A stretch of DNA of 41,535 bases from positions 1 to 41,535 of the forward strand of contig JACQDQ010000167.1 of the NCBI GenBank assembly GCA_016201015.1, in the 5' to 3' direction. The translations under genes and the position numbers were made by a program. This DNA is from Pseudomonadota bacterium (lineage in GTDB: Bacteria; Pseudomonadota; Alphaproteobacteria; CACIAM-22H2). This document shows positions 1 through 8,850 of this stretch, one piece after another. The number at the start of each line of letters is the position of its first letter. Position 1 is the stretch's first letter. A model generated the notes under the pieces. The model saw only the letters and a program-made list of their open reading frames with translations. It had not been told where the DNA came from and searched no databases.

Positions 1-781
1 ATCCGGCGACCTCGACCGTGGTGCCGACATCGGCGGCATTCCGCGCGCGCGCTGTCAGAAGATTCATCTTCGGGCTGCCGATGAAGCCGGCAACGAATTT
101 GTTGGCCGGTCGATTGTAGAGGTCGAGCGGCTGTCCGACCTGTTCGATGCGCCCGGAGCGCAGCACGACGATCTTATCGGCCATTGTCATCGCCTCCACC
201 TGATCGTGCGTCACGTAGATCATGGTCGAGCCGATATCCTGATGGAGCTTGGCGATCTCGACCCGCATCTGCACGCGCAATTCGGCATCGAGGTTCGACA
301 GCGGCTCGTCGAACAGGAAAATGCGCGGCTCGCGCACGATCGCTCGGCCGATGGCGACGCGCTGGCGCTGGCCGCCGGACAACGCCTTCGGCTTGCGGTC
401 GAGCAAGGCTTCGATCTGCAGGATCCGGGCCGCCTTGCGCACGCGCATGTCGATCTCGGCCCGCGGGAGACGAGCGGTTTCGAGGCCGAAGGCCAGATTC
501 TTATAGACGGTCATGTGCGGATAGAGCGCGTAGGACTGGAATACCATCGCGATCCCGCGCTGGGCGGCGGGCATTTCGTTCATGCGCGAGCCGTCGATGA
601 AAAGCGTGCCGTCGCTGATCTCCTCGAGCCCGGCGATCATGCGCAGCAGAGTGGATTTGCCGCAGCCCGAGGGACCGACGAAGACGACGAATTCGCCGGG
701 CGCGATGTGGAGATCGACGCCGTGGATCACCTCCACTTCGGCGTAACGCTTGCGGATTCTCTCAAGATCTATGCTGGTCAA
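1..781 (-). CDS. Carbohydrate ABC transporter ATP-binding protein (UgpC/MalK type), C-terminus off the window
   Basis: This is the cytoplasmic ATPase that drives the sugar importer encoded just upstream. The visible 260 residues hold a complete nucleotide-binding domain: Walker [11 protein letters not shown]-loop [12 protein letters not shown], signature [14 protein letters not shown], Walker [17 protein letters not shown] and H-loop [11 protein letters not shown]. The [14 protein letters not shown] stretch that opens the regulatory domain of MalK/UgpC proteins follows, and the gene then runs off the left edge. I chose a TTG start (TTGACCAGC) because no in-frame ATG fits and GGGAAC lies upstream. 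It sits 162 bp after the second permease gene and is probably the last operon member. The sugar substrate cannot be read from the ATPase. Confidence 0.93.
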   Translation of the reverse strand, partial: MTSIDLERIRKRYAEVEVIHGVDLHIAPGEFVVFVGPSGCGKSTLLRMIAGLEEISDGTLFIDGSRMNEMPAAQRGIAMVFQSYALYPHMTVYKNLAFGLETARLPRAEIDMRVRKAARILQIEALLDRKPKALSGGQRQRVAIGRAIVREPRIFLFDEPLSNLDAELRVQMRVEIAKLHQDIGSTMIYVTHDQVEAMTMADKIVVLRSGRIEQVGQPLDLYNRPANKFVAGFIGSPKMNLLTARARNAADVGTTVEVAG

Positions 782-943
782 TGGCGGATCGTTCCCATTG
801 GCGACTGTTGAGCGGATGCTTGGATAGGCCGGGCGGGGCGCCGGCTTCGACACTTCGGATGGCGAACGCCGAGGCGAGCGGCGTGCGGCCAGTCGCGCGG
901 TCGATGATCGGGGCGGTCTTCAGAAGTCCCTCACGTTTCCTGG

Positions 944-1825
944 TCAACGCTTGAGGCCGGTCGTGGCAACGCCTTCGATCAGCAGGCGCTGGAAGAACAA
1001 GAAGAACGCCACGACCGGCACGAGAACTAGCACCGACATGGCGAACAGCGCCCCCCAGTCGGACTTGCCGCTCGAGTCGACGAAGGCGCGCAGGCCGAGC
1101 TGGACCGTGTAGGAGCCGATGTCGTTCAGGTAGATGAGCGGGGCAAAGAAATCGTCCCAGGTGAAGATGAAGGTGAAGATCGCCGCCGTTGCCAGCACCG
1201 GCAGCGACAGCGGCAGAATCACCTTGCGGTAGATCCGCCACGGGCTGCAGCCGTCCATCATCGCCGCCTCGTCGAGCTCACGCGGTATGCCACGGAAGAA
1301 CTGAACCATCAAGAAGATGAAGAAGGCGTCGGTCGCCATGTACTTGGGCACGACGAGCGGCAGGATGGTATCGACCCAGTCAAGGCTGAGGAAGAGGATG
1401 TATTGCGGGATGAGGGTGACGTGATAGGGCAGCATCAGCGTGCCGAGCATCAGGGCGAACCAGAAATTCTTGCCCTTGAAGCGCAGGCGGGCAAAGGCAT
1501 AGGCCGCCAGCGAGCACGACAGCACGTTGCCGATGACACAGAGGACCGAGATGACCAGGGAATTCCAGAAGAACCGGCCGAAGCCGATCTTCAACCCCGA
1601 CCAGCCCCGCACATAGGCGTCGAAATCAAGGCGCGACGGCCAGATCGACATGCTCGAGAAAATCTCGTTCTCGGGTTTGCACGAGCTGGCAAGCATCCAC
1701 AGCAGTGGATAGAGCATCACCAATGACGTGCCGCATAGCAGCAGGTGGATGCCGAGCGAGAGAGCGCGGGCCCTCACCACCGTTCCCGATCCCACGATCG
1801 GTCGGCGGTGCATGCCGTCAGTCAT
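944..1825 (-). CDS. Carbohydrate ABC transporter permease (MalG/UgpE type)
   Basis: This inner-membrane permease of a CUT1 family importer is 293 aa, the usual size. It begins with a cytoplasmic stretch and a first hydrophobic helix, then the binding-protein-dependent transport domain. The EAA-loop region reads ELDEAAMMDGCSPWRIYRKVILPLSLPVL, the site that docks the ATPase. Its ATG overlaps the stop of the preceding permease gene by 8 bp, indicating translational coupling. It should pair with that permease as a heterodimer and be energised by the ATPase gene downstream. Specificity is unknown. Confidence 0.93.
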   Translation of the reverse strand: MTDGMHRRPIVGSGTVVRARALSLGIHLLLCGTSLVMLYPLLWMLASSCKPENEIFSSMSIWPSRLDFDAYVRGWSGLKIGFGRFFWNSLVISVLCVIGNVLSCSLAAYAFARLRFKGKNFWFALMLGTLMLPYHVTLIPQYILFLSLDWVDTILPLVVPKYMATDAFFIFLMVQFFRGIPRELDEAAMMDGCSPWRIYRKVILPLSLPVLATAAIFTFIFTWDDFFAPLIYLNDIGSYTVQLGLRAFVDSSGKSDWGALFAMSVLVLVPVVAFFLFFQRLLIEGVATTGLKR

Positions 1826-2753
1826 CGTAATGCACCCAGTATCGTGCGGTGATGAACGAGACTGCCGTGAAAAAGGCGATGATCAGCACCAGAACCCAGG
1901 CCAACGCCGCGGCATAACCCATGCGGAAATAGGCGAAGGCCTCTTGGTAAAGATACAGCGTGTAGAACAGCGTCGACCTGACCGGGCCGCCGGTACCCTC
2001 GCTGATGATGAAGGCGGGAGTGAACGCCTTGAAGGCATCGATCGTCTGCACGATGGCGTTGAAGAAGATGACGGGGGTGAGCAGCGGCAGCGTTATCTTG
2101 AAGAACTGGCGCCGCTTGCTGGCACCCTCGAGGCTTGCCGCCTCGTAGACGTCGTGCGGGATCTGCCGCAAGCCGGCGAGGAAGATGATCATCGGCGAGC
2201 CGAACTGCCAGACGCTGAGAACAACCAGGGTATAGATCGAATAGTCGGGATCTGAGATCCAGCTTGGGCCGTGGATGCCGACCAGCGCGAGGACCTTGTT
2301 GACGAGCCCATCGCCGGAAAATAGTTTCCGCCACAAGACGGCGATCGCAACGCTCGCCCCGAGCAGCGAGGGGAGATAGAAGATCGCGCGATAGAGCGGC
2401 AGGCCGCGGATGCCCTTGTTCAAGGCCATGGCGACGGCGAGCGCGAAGCCGAGCTTCAAGGGCACCGCGAACGCAACGAAGAAGAACGTGACCTTGAGCG
2501 AGGCGATGAAGCTCACATCGTTCGTTGCAATCCGCACGTAGTTCGCGGCGCCGATCCAACGCGGGGCTTGGATCAGATCGAAACTGGTGAAAGACAGGAA
2601 AAGCGAGGCGAGCGTCGGCCCGGTGGTGAGGCAGAAAAACCCCGCGAACCAGGGAAGCAGGAATAGGTAGGCCCGCGTATCGTTGGCCGAAGCCCGCGAC
2701 ACGCGGCTCCTACGGACAAGACGCCGTGCACCAATGGCGCCAGCGCTGTGCAC
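1818..2753 (-). CDS. Carbohydrate ABC transporter permease (MalF/UgpA type)
   Basis: This is the second permease of the CUT1 importer, 311 aa with six predicted hydrophobic segments. The first follows a short basic N-terminus (residues 1-25), at TRAYLFLLPWFAGFF. The EAA motif is DVYEAASLEGASKRRQFFKITLPLLTPV. The start is GTG, only 3 bp after the stop of the binding-protein gene, and GGTGAGG overlaps that stop as a ribosome-binding site. This tight spacing supports a single sugar-transport transcript running from 4049 towards 1. Confidence 0.93.
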   Translation of the reverse strand: MHSAGAIGARRLVRRSRVSRASANDTRAYLFLLPWFAGFFCLTTGPTLASLFLSFTSFDLIQAPRWIGAANYVRIATNDVSFIASLKVTFFFVAFAVPLKLGFALAVAMALNKGIRGLPLYRAIFYLPSLLGASVAIAVLWRKLFSGDGLVNKVLALVGIHGPSWISDPDYSIYTLVVLSVWQFGSPMIIFLAGLRQIPHDVYEAASLEGASKRRQFFKITLPLLTPVIFFNAIVQTIDAFKAFTPAFIISEGTGGPVRSTLFYTLYLYQEAFAYFRMGYAAALAWVLVLIIAFFTAVSFITARYWVHYDD

Positions 2754-2756
2754 GCC

Positions 2757-4049
2757 TCACCCTCGGGCTAGAATCGACTGTGCTTCCTCAATGAACTGCT
2801 TGCCGGCAGCGTTCACCGTCGTGCGGGCGAAGCCGACCTCTTCATTGATCCGGCGCAGCGTCCGCTGGATCTCGCCGGCGCCGTTAGGCGGCGGCGCGGG
2901 CAACGGCCCCACCCGGTCCGAGACAAGCGAGATGTACCTGATGCTTTGCTGATCGAGCTCATTGAGGTCCGGGGTGATAAATTTGCGCATCGCGGCCGAG
3001 GCCGGGACGCCGCGCTCGACTGTCAAGACCTTCGCCGCCTCCTGGTCCTCGACGAAGAAATTGACGATACGCGCCGCCTCCTCATTGAATTTGGTCCGCG
3101 CGTACACGCTCCACATCTGGGACGGCTTGAGATATTGCCCCGGCTTCGCCCCTGGGCCGCCGGTCGGATACATCGTCATCGACAGTTTCTGCGGATTGAG
3201 CGTTTGGTAGCCGACGAGCAGGTTCGAGTGCTCGAACGCGGTCGCCGCCTTGCCGAGCGACAGCATGGCGCTGTCGTTGCTGCCCCGATCGAGGGCCTGT
3301 ACGTCCGGCGGCACGCAGGCCTTGCGCTTGCGCATATCGTCCCAATAGCCGTACCACTCGGCTATGTCTTTCGCGTCGAAGCCCAGTTTGCCTTCCGGCG
3401 TATAGAGCGCCTTGCCGCGCTGCCGCATCCATATCTCGAGTCCCGGCTCGACGCCGCCGCCGTCCTGACTGCCCCAAAAGCCTTCCTTCTTGGTCGCCTT
3501 GGTGAGTTCGGCGCAGATTTCGGCGAATTGCGCCCATGTGGTCTCGTGCGTCGGCGGGTTGACGCCCGCCGCTTCGAATGCCGTCTTGTTATAGAGGATC
3601 GCGGTCGAGTTGAGGCCGAGACTCACGCCATAGACCTTGCCGTCGACGCGGCCGCTGTCGATTGCGTCCTTGCCGAAATCGGCGATGTTGAGGACCGCCG
3701 GCATGAACTCGTCGAGCGCCAGCAGCGCGCCGCGCCGCGCATATTCGAAGATGTAGCGGTAGTCCATCTGAATGATGTCGGGAGCGTTGCGGCCGGCTGC
3801 CTGCGTCGCGAGTCGTGGCCAGTAATCGCCCCAACTCAGCGTCTCGCCATCGATCTTCACTCCCGGGTTGCGAGCGGAATACAGGTCGTTAACCTTGAAG
3901 GTTCGTTCGGCGCGTTCCCTTGAGCCCCACCAGTACATGCGCAACCGCTTTTCCTGCGCGACGGCGGCGGGGACACCACTCGCAGTGAGCGCCAGTGCGC
4001 TGGCGCCGGTCTTGAGCAGCGTTCGCCTGTCGATAAAGGCTGTCGTCAT
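2757..4049 (-). CDS. Extracellular solute-binding protein, family 1 (sugar ABC importer)
   Basis: This periplasmic binding protein of about 430 aa captures the sugar or sugar alcohol for the two downstream permeases. The N-terminus has a twin-arginine-like signal (DRRTLLKTGASALALTASG) and a probable cleavage site after AVAQ. The mature chain has the family 1 pattern, including GKVYGVSLGLNSTAILYNKTAFEAAG and a GKAATAFEHSN region. An ATG 15 bp further upstream is in frame, but the Shine-Dalgarno GGGAGGAAG lies between the two, so the second ATG (TTAF follows) is the better start. It is the first gene of the operon. The ligand is not identifiable from sequence alone. Confidence 0.93.
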   Translation of the reverse strand: MTTAFIDRRTLLKTGASALALTASGVPAAVAQEKRLRMYWWGSRERAERTFKVNDLYSARNPGVKIDGETLSWGDYWPRLATQAAGRNAPDIIQMDYRYIFEYARRGALLALDEFMPAVLNIADFGKDAIDSGRVDGKVYGVSLGLNSTAILYNKTAFEAAGVNPPTHETTWAQFAEICAELTKATKKEGFWGSQDGGGVEPGLEIWMRQRGKALYTPEGKLGFDAKDIAEWYGYWDDMRKRKACVPPDVQALDRGSNDSAMLSLGKAATAFEHSNLLVGYQTLNPQKLSMTMYPTGGPGAKPGQYLKPSQMWSVYARTKFNEEAARIVNFFVEDQEAAKVLTVERGVPASAAMRKFITPDLNELDQQSIRYISLVSDRVGPLPAPPPNGAGEIQRTLRRINEEVGFARTTVNAAGKQFIEEAQSILARG

Positions 4050-4460
4050 CTGGCTTCCTCCCATTTGCGTGCGCGTCTGCCGCTAGCGCATCGTTTGCCG
4101 GTATCTAATCCTATCACTCGAGGCGGCCGGTCATCGACTCACGCAACCCCCCGTCTTCAGGAATTCGGCCAGCCAAGCGCAGCGACCGCGACAACCATGT
4201 TGATATTATCATCCTGCAACGCGCCGGTCAGCCCTCGGCGGCGTTGTCGCGCTGTGTTCGCGGTCTACGGGGGAGGCGGACGGAATCGCAGCTTAAGCAG
4301 CAGCACCGGCCCGTCTCGCACGAGACGTCAAGACGGCGCGTTAGACAATATAGGCAGGAAATCAGTGTGGGCGGTCCGTGTCTTGATCATCGACGGACAC
4401 TATGCCGCCGCTCGCCCTCAGCCAGCCGGCAGCCGCGTCCATCCCCTTTGAGCCAGCCGC
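4050..4460. promoter_or_regulatory. Non-coding interval upstream of the sugar-transport operon, with two palindromes
   Basis: This interval of about 410 bp lies between the sugar operon and the end of the DUF6600 gene. The short open frames here show no recognisable protein and lack good ribosome-binding sites. Two inverted repeats stand out. TGATA-t-TATCA at 4201-4211 sits in a locally AT-rich patch about 150 bp upstream of the binding-protein start. CGTCTC-GCAC-GAGACG at 4312-4327 could be a hairpin or an operator. The sugar-operon promoter must lie here, but I could not place convincing -35 and -10 boxes. The regulator is unknown. Confidence 0.4.
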
Positions 4461-6419
4461 TCACTCTCCGGGCGGCTTCTTCTCCTTCGACTTCTGATTG
4501 TTCGGCCCATTCGAGTGCTGCCCGCCGCCATGCGCCGGCGACTGCACGCTCGGCTGAACGCCCTGCGGCTGCGGCCCACGTTGCTGCGCACCCGGCTGAG
4601 CGGCCTGCTGTGGCGGTTGCGGTTGACGCGACCAACCCTGCGGCGTCGGCCTGATCTGCGTTTGCTGCTCAATGTGCCGGGCCGCCGCTGTCGGCGCCCC
4701 GGTCCCGGCTTGCGCGTGCCCGTTATCCACCGGCGGCTTAGCGGCGGTCGCGGGTTGCGGCGTCGCGGCGTGTGTCGTCGTGCCCGAATGGGCAATCGGC
4801 GGGCCGGGTGCAACGGTGGAAGACGGCTTCGCCTGCGGCCCCGCGGGCAGCGATGCCGGCGCTGTGGGTCCGCTATGCGCGAGTCCCTGCCCGCCGGTCG
4901 CGCCTGGCGCGGCGGCGCTCCGGTTGATTCTCGGCCCCGGAGATTTCGGTACAACCGGCACCTGCGGAACGGAGGTCGCACCGGCAGCGGTCGTACCCCC
5001 GGTCGGTGGTGTATTTGCGGCAACCGGTCCGTTCGCAACGGTGGCTGACGTGTTTGGACCGGGCAGATTCGTGGCGGCAGACACGGCAACCCCGGCCTTC
5101 GCCGCGGCGCTTGGTTGCAGGTGGCCGACATTCTCCGTCACCGGGACCCGGGCGAGCTGCTCGCGGGGCAACGTCAGCGTCGCGTTGCGCACCGACGCTG
5201 CGTTGGTGAAGGCGGTCGCCGGTACGACCGTCGTCGCCTGCTGATTGACGAACTTTGTGACGGTCACGTTGTTAGTGACGGAATTGACATTCGTAATGTT
5301 GTTGATGACCGTCGCGTGGACGCTGGTGACGTTGACATTCCGCACATAGGCCACGCTTGCCGGATAATAGGGGCGGAAGACCTCGAACGGCGCCAGCGGT
5401 ACCCACCCAACGGCCACGAACGGGTTGGCACCGATCGCAATGGAAACACCCCAGTGAGCGCCACCGACGAATGCGACGAGCGCCGGCGCGTAGACCGGTC
5501 GCTCAACGAGCACGCCTGGGCTCCAGGCCCAGACGCCGTCGATCAAGACCCAGCGGCCGTAATGGAAGGGCGCAAAGCCCCAGGGCGCATCGTCGACCCA
5601 GGTCCAGCCCCACGGCGGTACGAAGGCCCAGTGGCCGAAGCGATAGGGCGCCCAGCCTACCGGCACCGCCGTCGGATACCAGACCGGCCCGTAGGTCGGC
5701 ACGGTGTGCCAGCGACCATTGGCATCGAGATCCTGGTAGCCAGTCATGTGCGGCGAGACGTAGCGGCTCGTCTCCGACGCAACTTCGCGGCGCTCACGCG
5801 CCAGCGCCCAGTTGTCGAAGGGCGTCGCGTTGCCCTCCACCAGGGTGAAGGTCACCGGATCGCCGCTGATGACGGCACTCTCGCCCGGCAGAATCTCAAG
5901 CGTCGCGCGCGGACCGTTGACCCGCGCCTGGCCTTCCAGCACCGTGACTTTGACCTGCTCGGTCGGCGCCTCGCCGTTCGGATGCCCGGCATCGACATTG
6001 TAGCTGCCCGCCTGCAGCAAGTTCACGTCGCCACGCGGCGTTTGCACCTGCATTCCGCCGGGCGGCACCGTGTGCAGATGGACATTGACGATGCCCTGGT
6101 TGACGCGGAATTGCGTCGCCGAATCGTCGAGGCGAAGCATGTCGACCGCGGTCGTCTGATCCATGCGGATTTCCGCCGCACCGACCTGGATTTCCGTCCG
6201 AGCGTTCGGCTCGGTCCAGAGCGAGTTCCCCGACGTCACTGGAAAGTTCAATGTCGCCGGCGACCATTGCTCCTGGTCGGCCGCATGGAACGACACCGTG
6301 CCTTCCGTGTAGCTGAGCCGTCCGGCATGGCCGGGCGGATCGGCAAGGGCAGCGGCGCCGCCGCCGAGCAGGATGAGCGTTGCTGCGGCGAGGCGGCGTG
6401 TCATCGGCATGGCAGACAT
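4461..6419 (-). CDS. Secreted FecR-like/DUF6600 protein with Pro/Gln-rich tail
   Basis: This protein of about 652 aa is predicted to be exported: a signal peptide (MTRRLAAATLILLGGGAAALA) lies near the start. Residues about 30-215 resemble a FecR-type beta domain (GTVSFHAADQEQW, TEPNARTEIQVG, VNLLQAGSYNV, LEILPGESAVI). Then come the tryptophan-rich repeats typical of DUF6600 (VGWAPYRFGHWAF, PWGWTWVDDAPWGFAPFHYG), a Val/Asn/Thr-rich stretch, and a low-complexity Pro/Gln/Ala C-terminus ending in KSKEKKPPGE. The start was chosen because AAGGAAGAGG lies 7 bp before this ATG. The molecular function of such proteins is not established; a cell-envelope role is likely. It is transcribed alone. Confidence 0.8.
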   Translation of the reverse strand: MSAMPMTRRLAAATLILLGGGAAALADPPGHAGRLSYTEGTVSFHAADQEQWSPATLNFPVTSGNSLWTEPNARTEIQVGAAEIRMDQTTAVDMLRLDDSATQFRVNQGIVNVHLHTVPPGGMQVQTPRGDVNLLQAGSYNVDAGHPNGEAPTEQVKVTVLEGQARVNGPRATLEILPGESAVISGDPVTFTLVEGNATPFDNWALARERREVASETSRYVSPHMTGYQDLDANGRWHTVPTYGPVWYPTAVPVGWAPYRFGHWAFVPPWGWTWVDDAPWGFAPFHYGRWVLIDGVWAWSPGVLVERPVYAPALVAFVGGAHWGVSIAIGANPFVAVGWVPLAPFEVFRPYYPASVAYVRNVNVTSVHATVINNITNVNSVTNNVTVTKFVNQQATTVVPATAFTNAASVRNATLTLPREQLARVPVTENVGHLQPSAAAKAGVAVSAATNLPGPNTSATVANGPVAANTPPTGGTTAAGATSVPQVPVVPKSPGPRINRSAAAPGATGGQGLAHSGPTAPASLPAGPQAKPSSTVAPGPPIAHSGTTTHAATPQPATAAKPPVDNGHAQAGTGAPTAAARHIEQQTQIRPTPQGWSRQPQPPQQAAQPGAQQRGPQPQGVQPSVQSPAHGGGQHSNGPNNQKSKEKKPPGE

Positions 6420-6594
6420 CGGAGAACCTCTTCCTTGCGGCATTTGCGACGAACGGCGTCGACGCCATTCCCCGAGTTCTCCCCCGAAGTCGCCTTGCGC
6501 AAGGCGGGCGGCCCGAACTACGAGGAAAGGTCATCACGCTCGGCTCTCAGTCGACAACAAGGAACTTGGTGGTCCTATTCCGCCGCGTGGCGTG

Positions 6595-6630
6595 ATCATT
6601 CCGGGCGGCGCTGTGACATCTCTGTGACAC
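6595..6630 (-). promoter_or_regulatory. Candidate Pho-box-like tandem repeat and -10 upstream of the DUF6600 gene
   Basis: On the minus strand two TGTCAC half-sites recur with an exact 11-bp period (GTGTCAC-AGAG-ATGTCAC, 6611-6630). This closely resembles the PhoB consensus CTGTCAT-N4-CTGTCAT. Ten bases beyond the last repeat lies AATGAT (6595-6600), a 4/6 match to TATAAT and the spacing usual for PhoB-activated promoters. The site is about 190 bp before the DUF6600 start codon. PhoB control is inference; other OmpR-family regulators also use 11-bp tandem repeats. Confidence 0.35.
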
Positions 6631-6678
6631 GCGCCGTTCGACGCCACTCTCTGTCCGCGCGGCAGCTTCGCCGTCCGC

Positions 6679-7497
6679 TTAGCCGGGCATTTGCTCCGGG
6701 TGATGGCCGACGCGGAAATCGTTGCATCCGCTGCGATCGACACCGCGCAGCAACCAGATCGGCCTTGCGGCGAAGTCGACCGTATAGCCGCTCGCCGCAG
6801 TTCGCGGCATCAGCCCCCGGTCGAAATGCGAGGTCGCCGGCATGTAGCGAATGGCCACGCCGGCCCGCCGTTGCGGCGAGCGGTTCGCGTTGGAGCCATG
6901 GATGAGGTAGACGTCGTGCATGGACATCTCGCCGGCTTCGAGCTCCACATCGAACGCCGCGCCCGGATCGAACGCGCCGGCCTTCACCGTCTGCGTCAGC
7001 ACCACATCGGCGCGGTCCTCGCGCATGTGGTCGTAAAGCCGCCGTTCGCAATGCGAGCCGGGAATCACCCGGAGGCAGCCGTTCTCCACTGTCGAGGCGT
7101 CGAGCGCGATCCACACCGTGCATGTCGCCAGCGGCCGGATCGGCCAGTAATGCCCGTCTTGGTGCCACGGCACCGCCATGCCGTCGCCGCCGGGCTTACA
7201 AAAGATTTGGCAACCCCACAGGATGATGCCGGAGCCGATCAGCTGCGCGACCATGTCGAGGATGCCGGGATCGCGCGCGAGATCGAGGAAGTCGCGGCTG
7301 CCGCGCACGCCCTCGCCGTTCTCGCCCTCGATATGCGCGCTCACCAACCGCTCGGGCCGAACGGTAGGATTCTCCGCGATGAGGCGGTCGAGCGTGCGGC
7401 GCAAGCCATCCACCCTCGCCGCCGGCAGCCGCAGGGCGGGAACGACGATTCCGGTAGCGTGATAGCGTTCGATGTCGGGCTGCGACAAGCGAAGCAT
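6679..7497 (-). CDS. Phytanoyl-CoA dioxygenase (PhyH) family Fe(II)/2-oxoglutarate oxygenase
   Basis: This 272-aa protein is a cytosolic non-haem iron oxygenase that should couple 2-oxoglutarate decarboxylation to hydroxylation of a small molecule. The iron-binding facial triad is visible: H112 and D114 in WHQDGHYW and H200 in YLIHGSNANRS. R217 (GVAIRYMP) is a likely 2-oxoglutarate ligand. The pattern matches bacterial PhyH proteins, including ectoine hydroxylase-like and phosphonate hydroxylase-like members. The ATG has GAGGAGAA upstream. It lies 92 bp downstream of a HisC-like aminotransferase gene and may share its transcript, so an amino acid or its 2-oxo acid is a plausible substrate. 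The exact substrate is unknown. Confidence 0.88.
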   Translation of the reverse strand: MLRLSQPDIERYHATGIVVPALRLPAARVDGLRRTLDRLIAENPTVRPERLVSAHIEGENGEGVRGSRDFLDLARDPGILDMVAQLIGSGIILWGCQIFCKPGGDGMAVPWHQDGHYWPIRPLATCTVWIALDASTVENGCLRVIPGSHCERRLYDHMREDRADVVLTQTVKAGAFDPGAAFDVELEAGEMSMHDVYLIHGSNANRSPQRRAGVAIRYMPATSHFDRGLMPRTAASGYTVDFAARPIWLLRGVDRSGCNDFRVGHHPEQMPG

Positions 7498-7589
7498 GCC
7501 GCGTTCTCCTCGACTCGTTCTAGCACATGACCGCGTTCATGACGGGGGATGATGCGGCGTCGGGTCCGGCCCGGGTTGAGTCCGGCGCC

Positions 7590-8699
7590 CTAGCGGCGGA
7601 GCACCTCTTTCAGCGCCGCCAGCACCGCGTCAGTGTCCTCTGCCGTCCCTGCCGTGATACGGATGAACGTGTCGTAACCGGGCATGCGCCAATTGGCAAT
7701 GATGATCCCACGATCGGCAAGGGCAGCGAGCACTGGCGCGGCGGGGTGGCCGATATCGGCCGAGATGAAATTGGTAACCGTCGGCAGCGGATTCAGGCCC
7801 AGCGTGATGAGGCCGGAGGCCAGCCGCGCTATCTCGCGCTGGCACCCGGCAATCAGCGCGTCGCGATATTCAGGCTCTTTCAGAGCGGCCAGAGCCGCGG
7901 CATAGGCCAGCTCGCTAACCGCGAAGGCCTGACGGACCTTGCGGTACTGCACAGCCGTCGCCGGCGAGTCGCACAACGCGTAGCCGACGCGCATGCCGGC
8001 GATGGCATAGGCCTTGGAGAAGGTGCGCAACACCGCCCACGGCGCCGCCCGCCGCTTCAGCGGCACGAACACGTCCGGCGCACCCGCCGCTTTGGCGAAC
8101 TCGAAATAGGCTTCGTCGAACACCAGCAGCACATGCGCCGGCACGGCATCGACGAGCCGCGCAAGCTCGGCGGCGCTCAACATGCCGCCGGTCGGATTGT
8201 TCGGATTGCAGCAGAACAACACGCGCGTGCGCGGCGTGACCGCCGCCGCCAACGCGTCGACGTCGTTGGCGCCGCCGGCGGCGGTTTTCACCTGCACCGG
8301 CCGCCCGCCTAGCAGCAGCGTCGACATCTGGTAGCGCTGGAAGCTCGGGACCGGCATCACCGCCTCGTCGCCCGGATCGAGCGTGATCATGCAGCTCGCA
8401 TGCAGCAGCTCCTCGCTGCCGTTGGCAAAGGTGATGCAATCGGCCGGCACGCCGGTCTGCTCGGCCAGTGCGGACGCCAGGCTGGCGCTGACCGGCTCGG
8501 GATAGCGGTTGGAACCGCGCGCCGCCGCATCGATCGCGACGATCACCGCCGGTGACGGCGGCAGCGGACTTTCGTTCAGATGCAGCACCCGCGCTTTGGC
8601 GCCGCCGGGACGCCGCCAAATCTGCGATGCCGCCGTCGGCCCCGGAGAGGCCGGAATCGCAGCAATCGCCGGCCGAAACGGGCCGGTGGTGGTCGTCAT
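7590..8699 (-). CDS. HisC-like PLP-dependent aminotransferase (class I/II)
   Basis: This 369-aa fold-type I aminotransferase resembles histidinol-phosphate aminotransferase. PLP-binding landmarks are CNPNNPTGG (about 164-172), the cofactor aspartate D195 in VFDEAYFEF, and the Schiff-base lysine K229 in RTFSKAYAIAGMRVGY. An NESPLPPSP motif at 42-50 is the usual HisC-type start of the fold. AAGGAG precedes the ATG. It is placed with a PhyH oxygenase and transporter genes rather than with his genes, so a role in catabolism or modification of another amino acid is as likely as histidine biosynthesis. Two matching palindromes lie directly upstream. Confidence 0.85.
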   Translation of the reverse strand: MTTTTGPFRPAIAAIPASPGPTAASQIWRRPGGAKARVLHLNESPLPPSPAVIVAIDAAARGSNRYPEPVSASLASALAEQTGVPADCITFANGSEELLHASCMITLDPGDEAVMPVPSFQRYQMSTLLLGGRPVQVKTAAGGANDVDALAAAVTPRTRVLFCCNPNNPTGGMLSAAELARLVDAVPAHVLLVFDEAYFEFAKAAGAPDVFVPLKRRAAPWAVLRTFSKAYAIAGMRVGYALCDSPATAVQYRKVRQAFAVSELAYAAALAALKEPEYRDALIAGCQREIARLASGLITLGLNPLPTVTNFISADIGHPAAPVLAALADRGIIIANWRMPGYDTFIRITAGTAEDTDAVLAALKEVLRR

Positions 8700-8791
8700 G
8701 GAATACGCTCCTTGAAATCCGCGCGAGAGTTCAGGCGATCAAGAATATCTGCTGATTTGATTGGCGTCGTGCGTTGGATTGTACCGAAACA

Positions 8792-8842
8792 ATTCGAATC
8801 GAATGCGCAGGCGGCGGTCGCGACGTCCAATTCGATACGAAT
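8792..8842. promoter_or_regulatory. Paired operator-like palindromes ATTCG-N3-CGAAT
   Basis: Two perfect 5+5 inverted repeats with 3-bp spacers occur at 8792-8804 (spacer AAT) and 8830-8842 (spacer ATA). Their centres are 38 bp apart. Both are preceded by CA, so the 15-bp sites match at 13 positions. They fill the gap between the AapM-like gene and the HisC-like gene, 90-150 bp before the latter's ATG. A dimeric repressor or activator binding twice is the natural reading. The regulator was not identified. Confidence 0.5.
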
Positions 8843-8850
8843 ACCGCCCG

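Noticed and set aside
4065-4451. Possible small gene in the gap upstream of the sugar operon
   Set aside because: The composition is random-looking, there is no ribosome-binding site and no recognised fold; left as non-coding.
5115-6905. 596-codon plus-strand frame over the DUF6600 gene
   Set aside because: It lacks recognisable motifs and lies antisense to a gene with a signal peptide, FecR-like domain and typical DUF6600 repeats.
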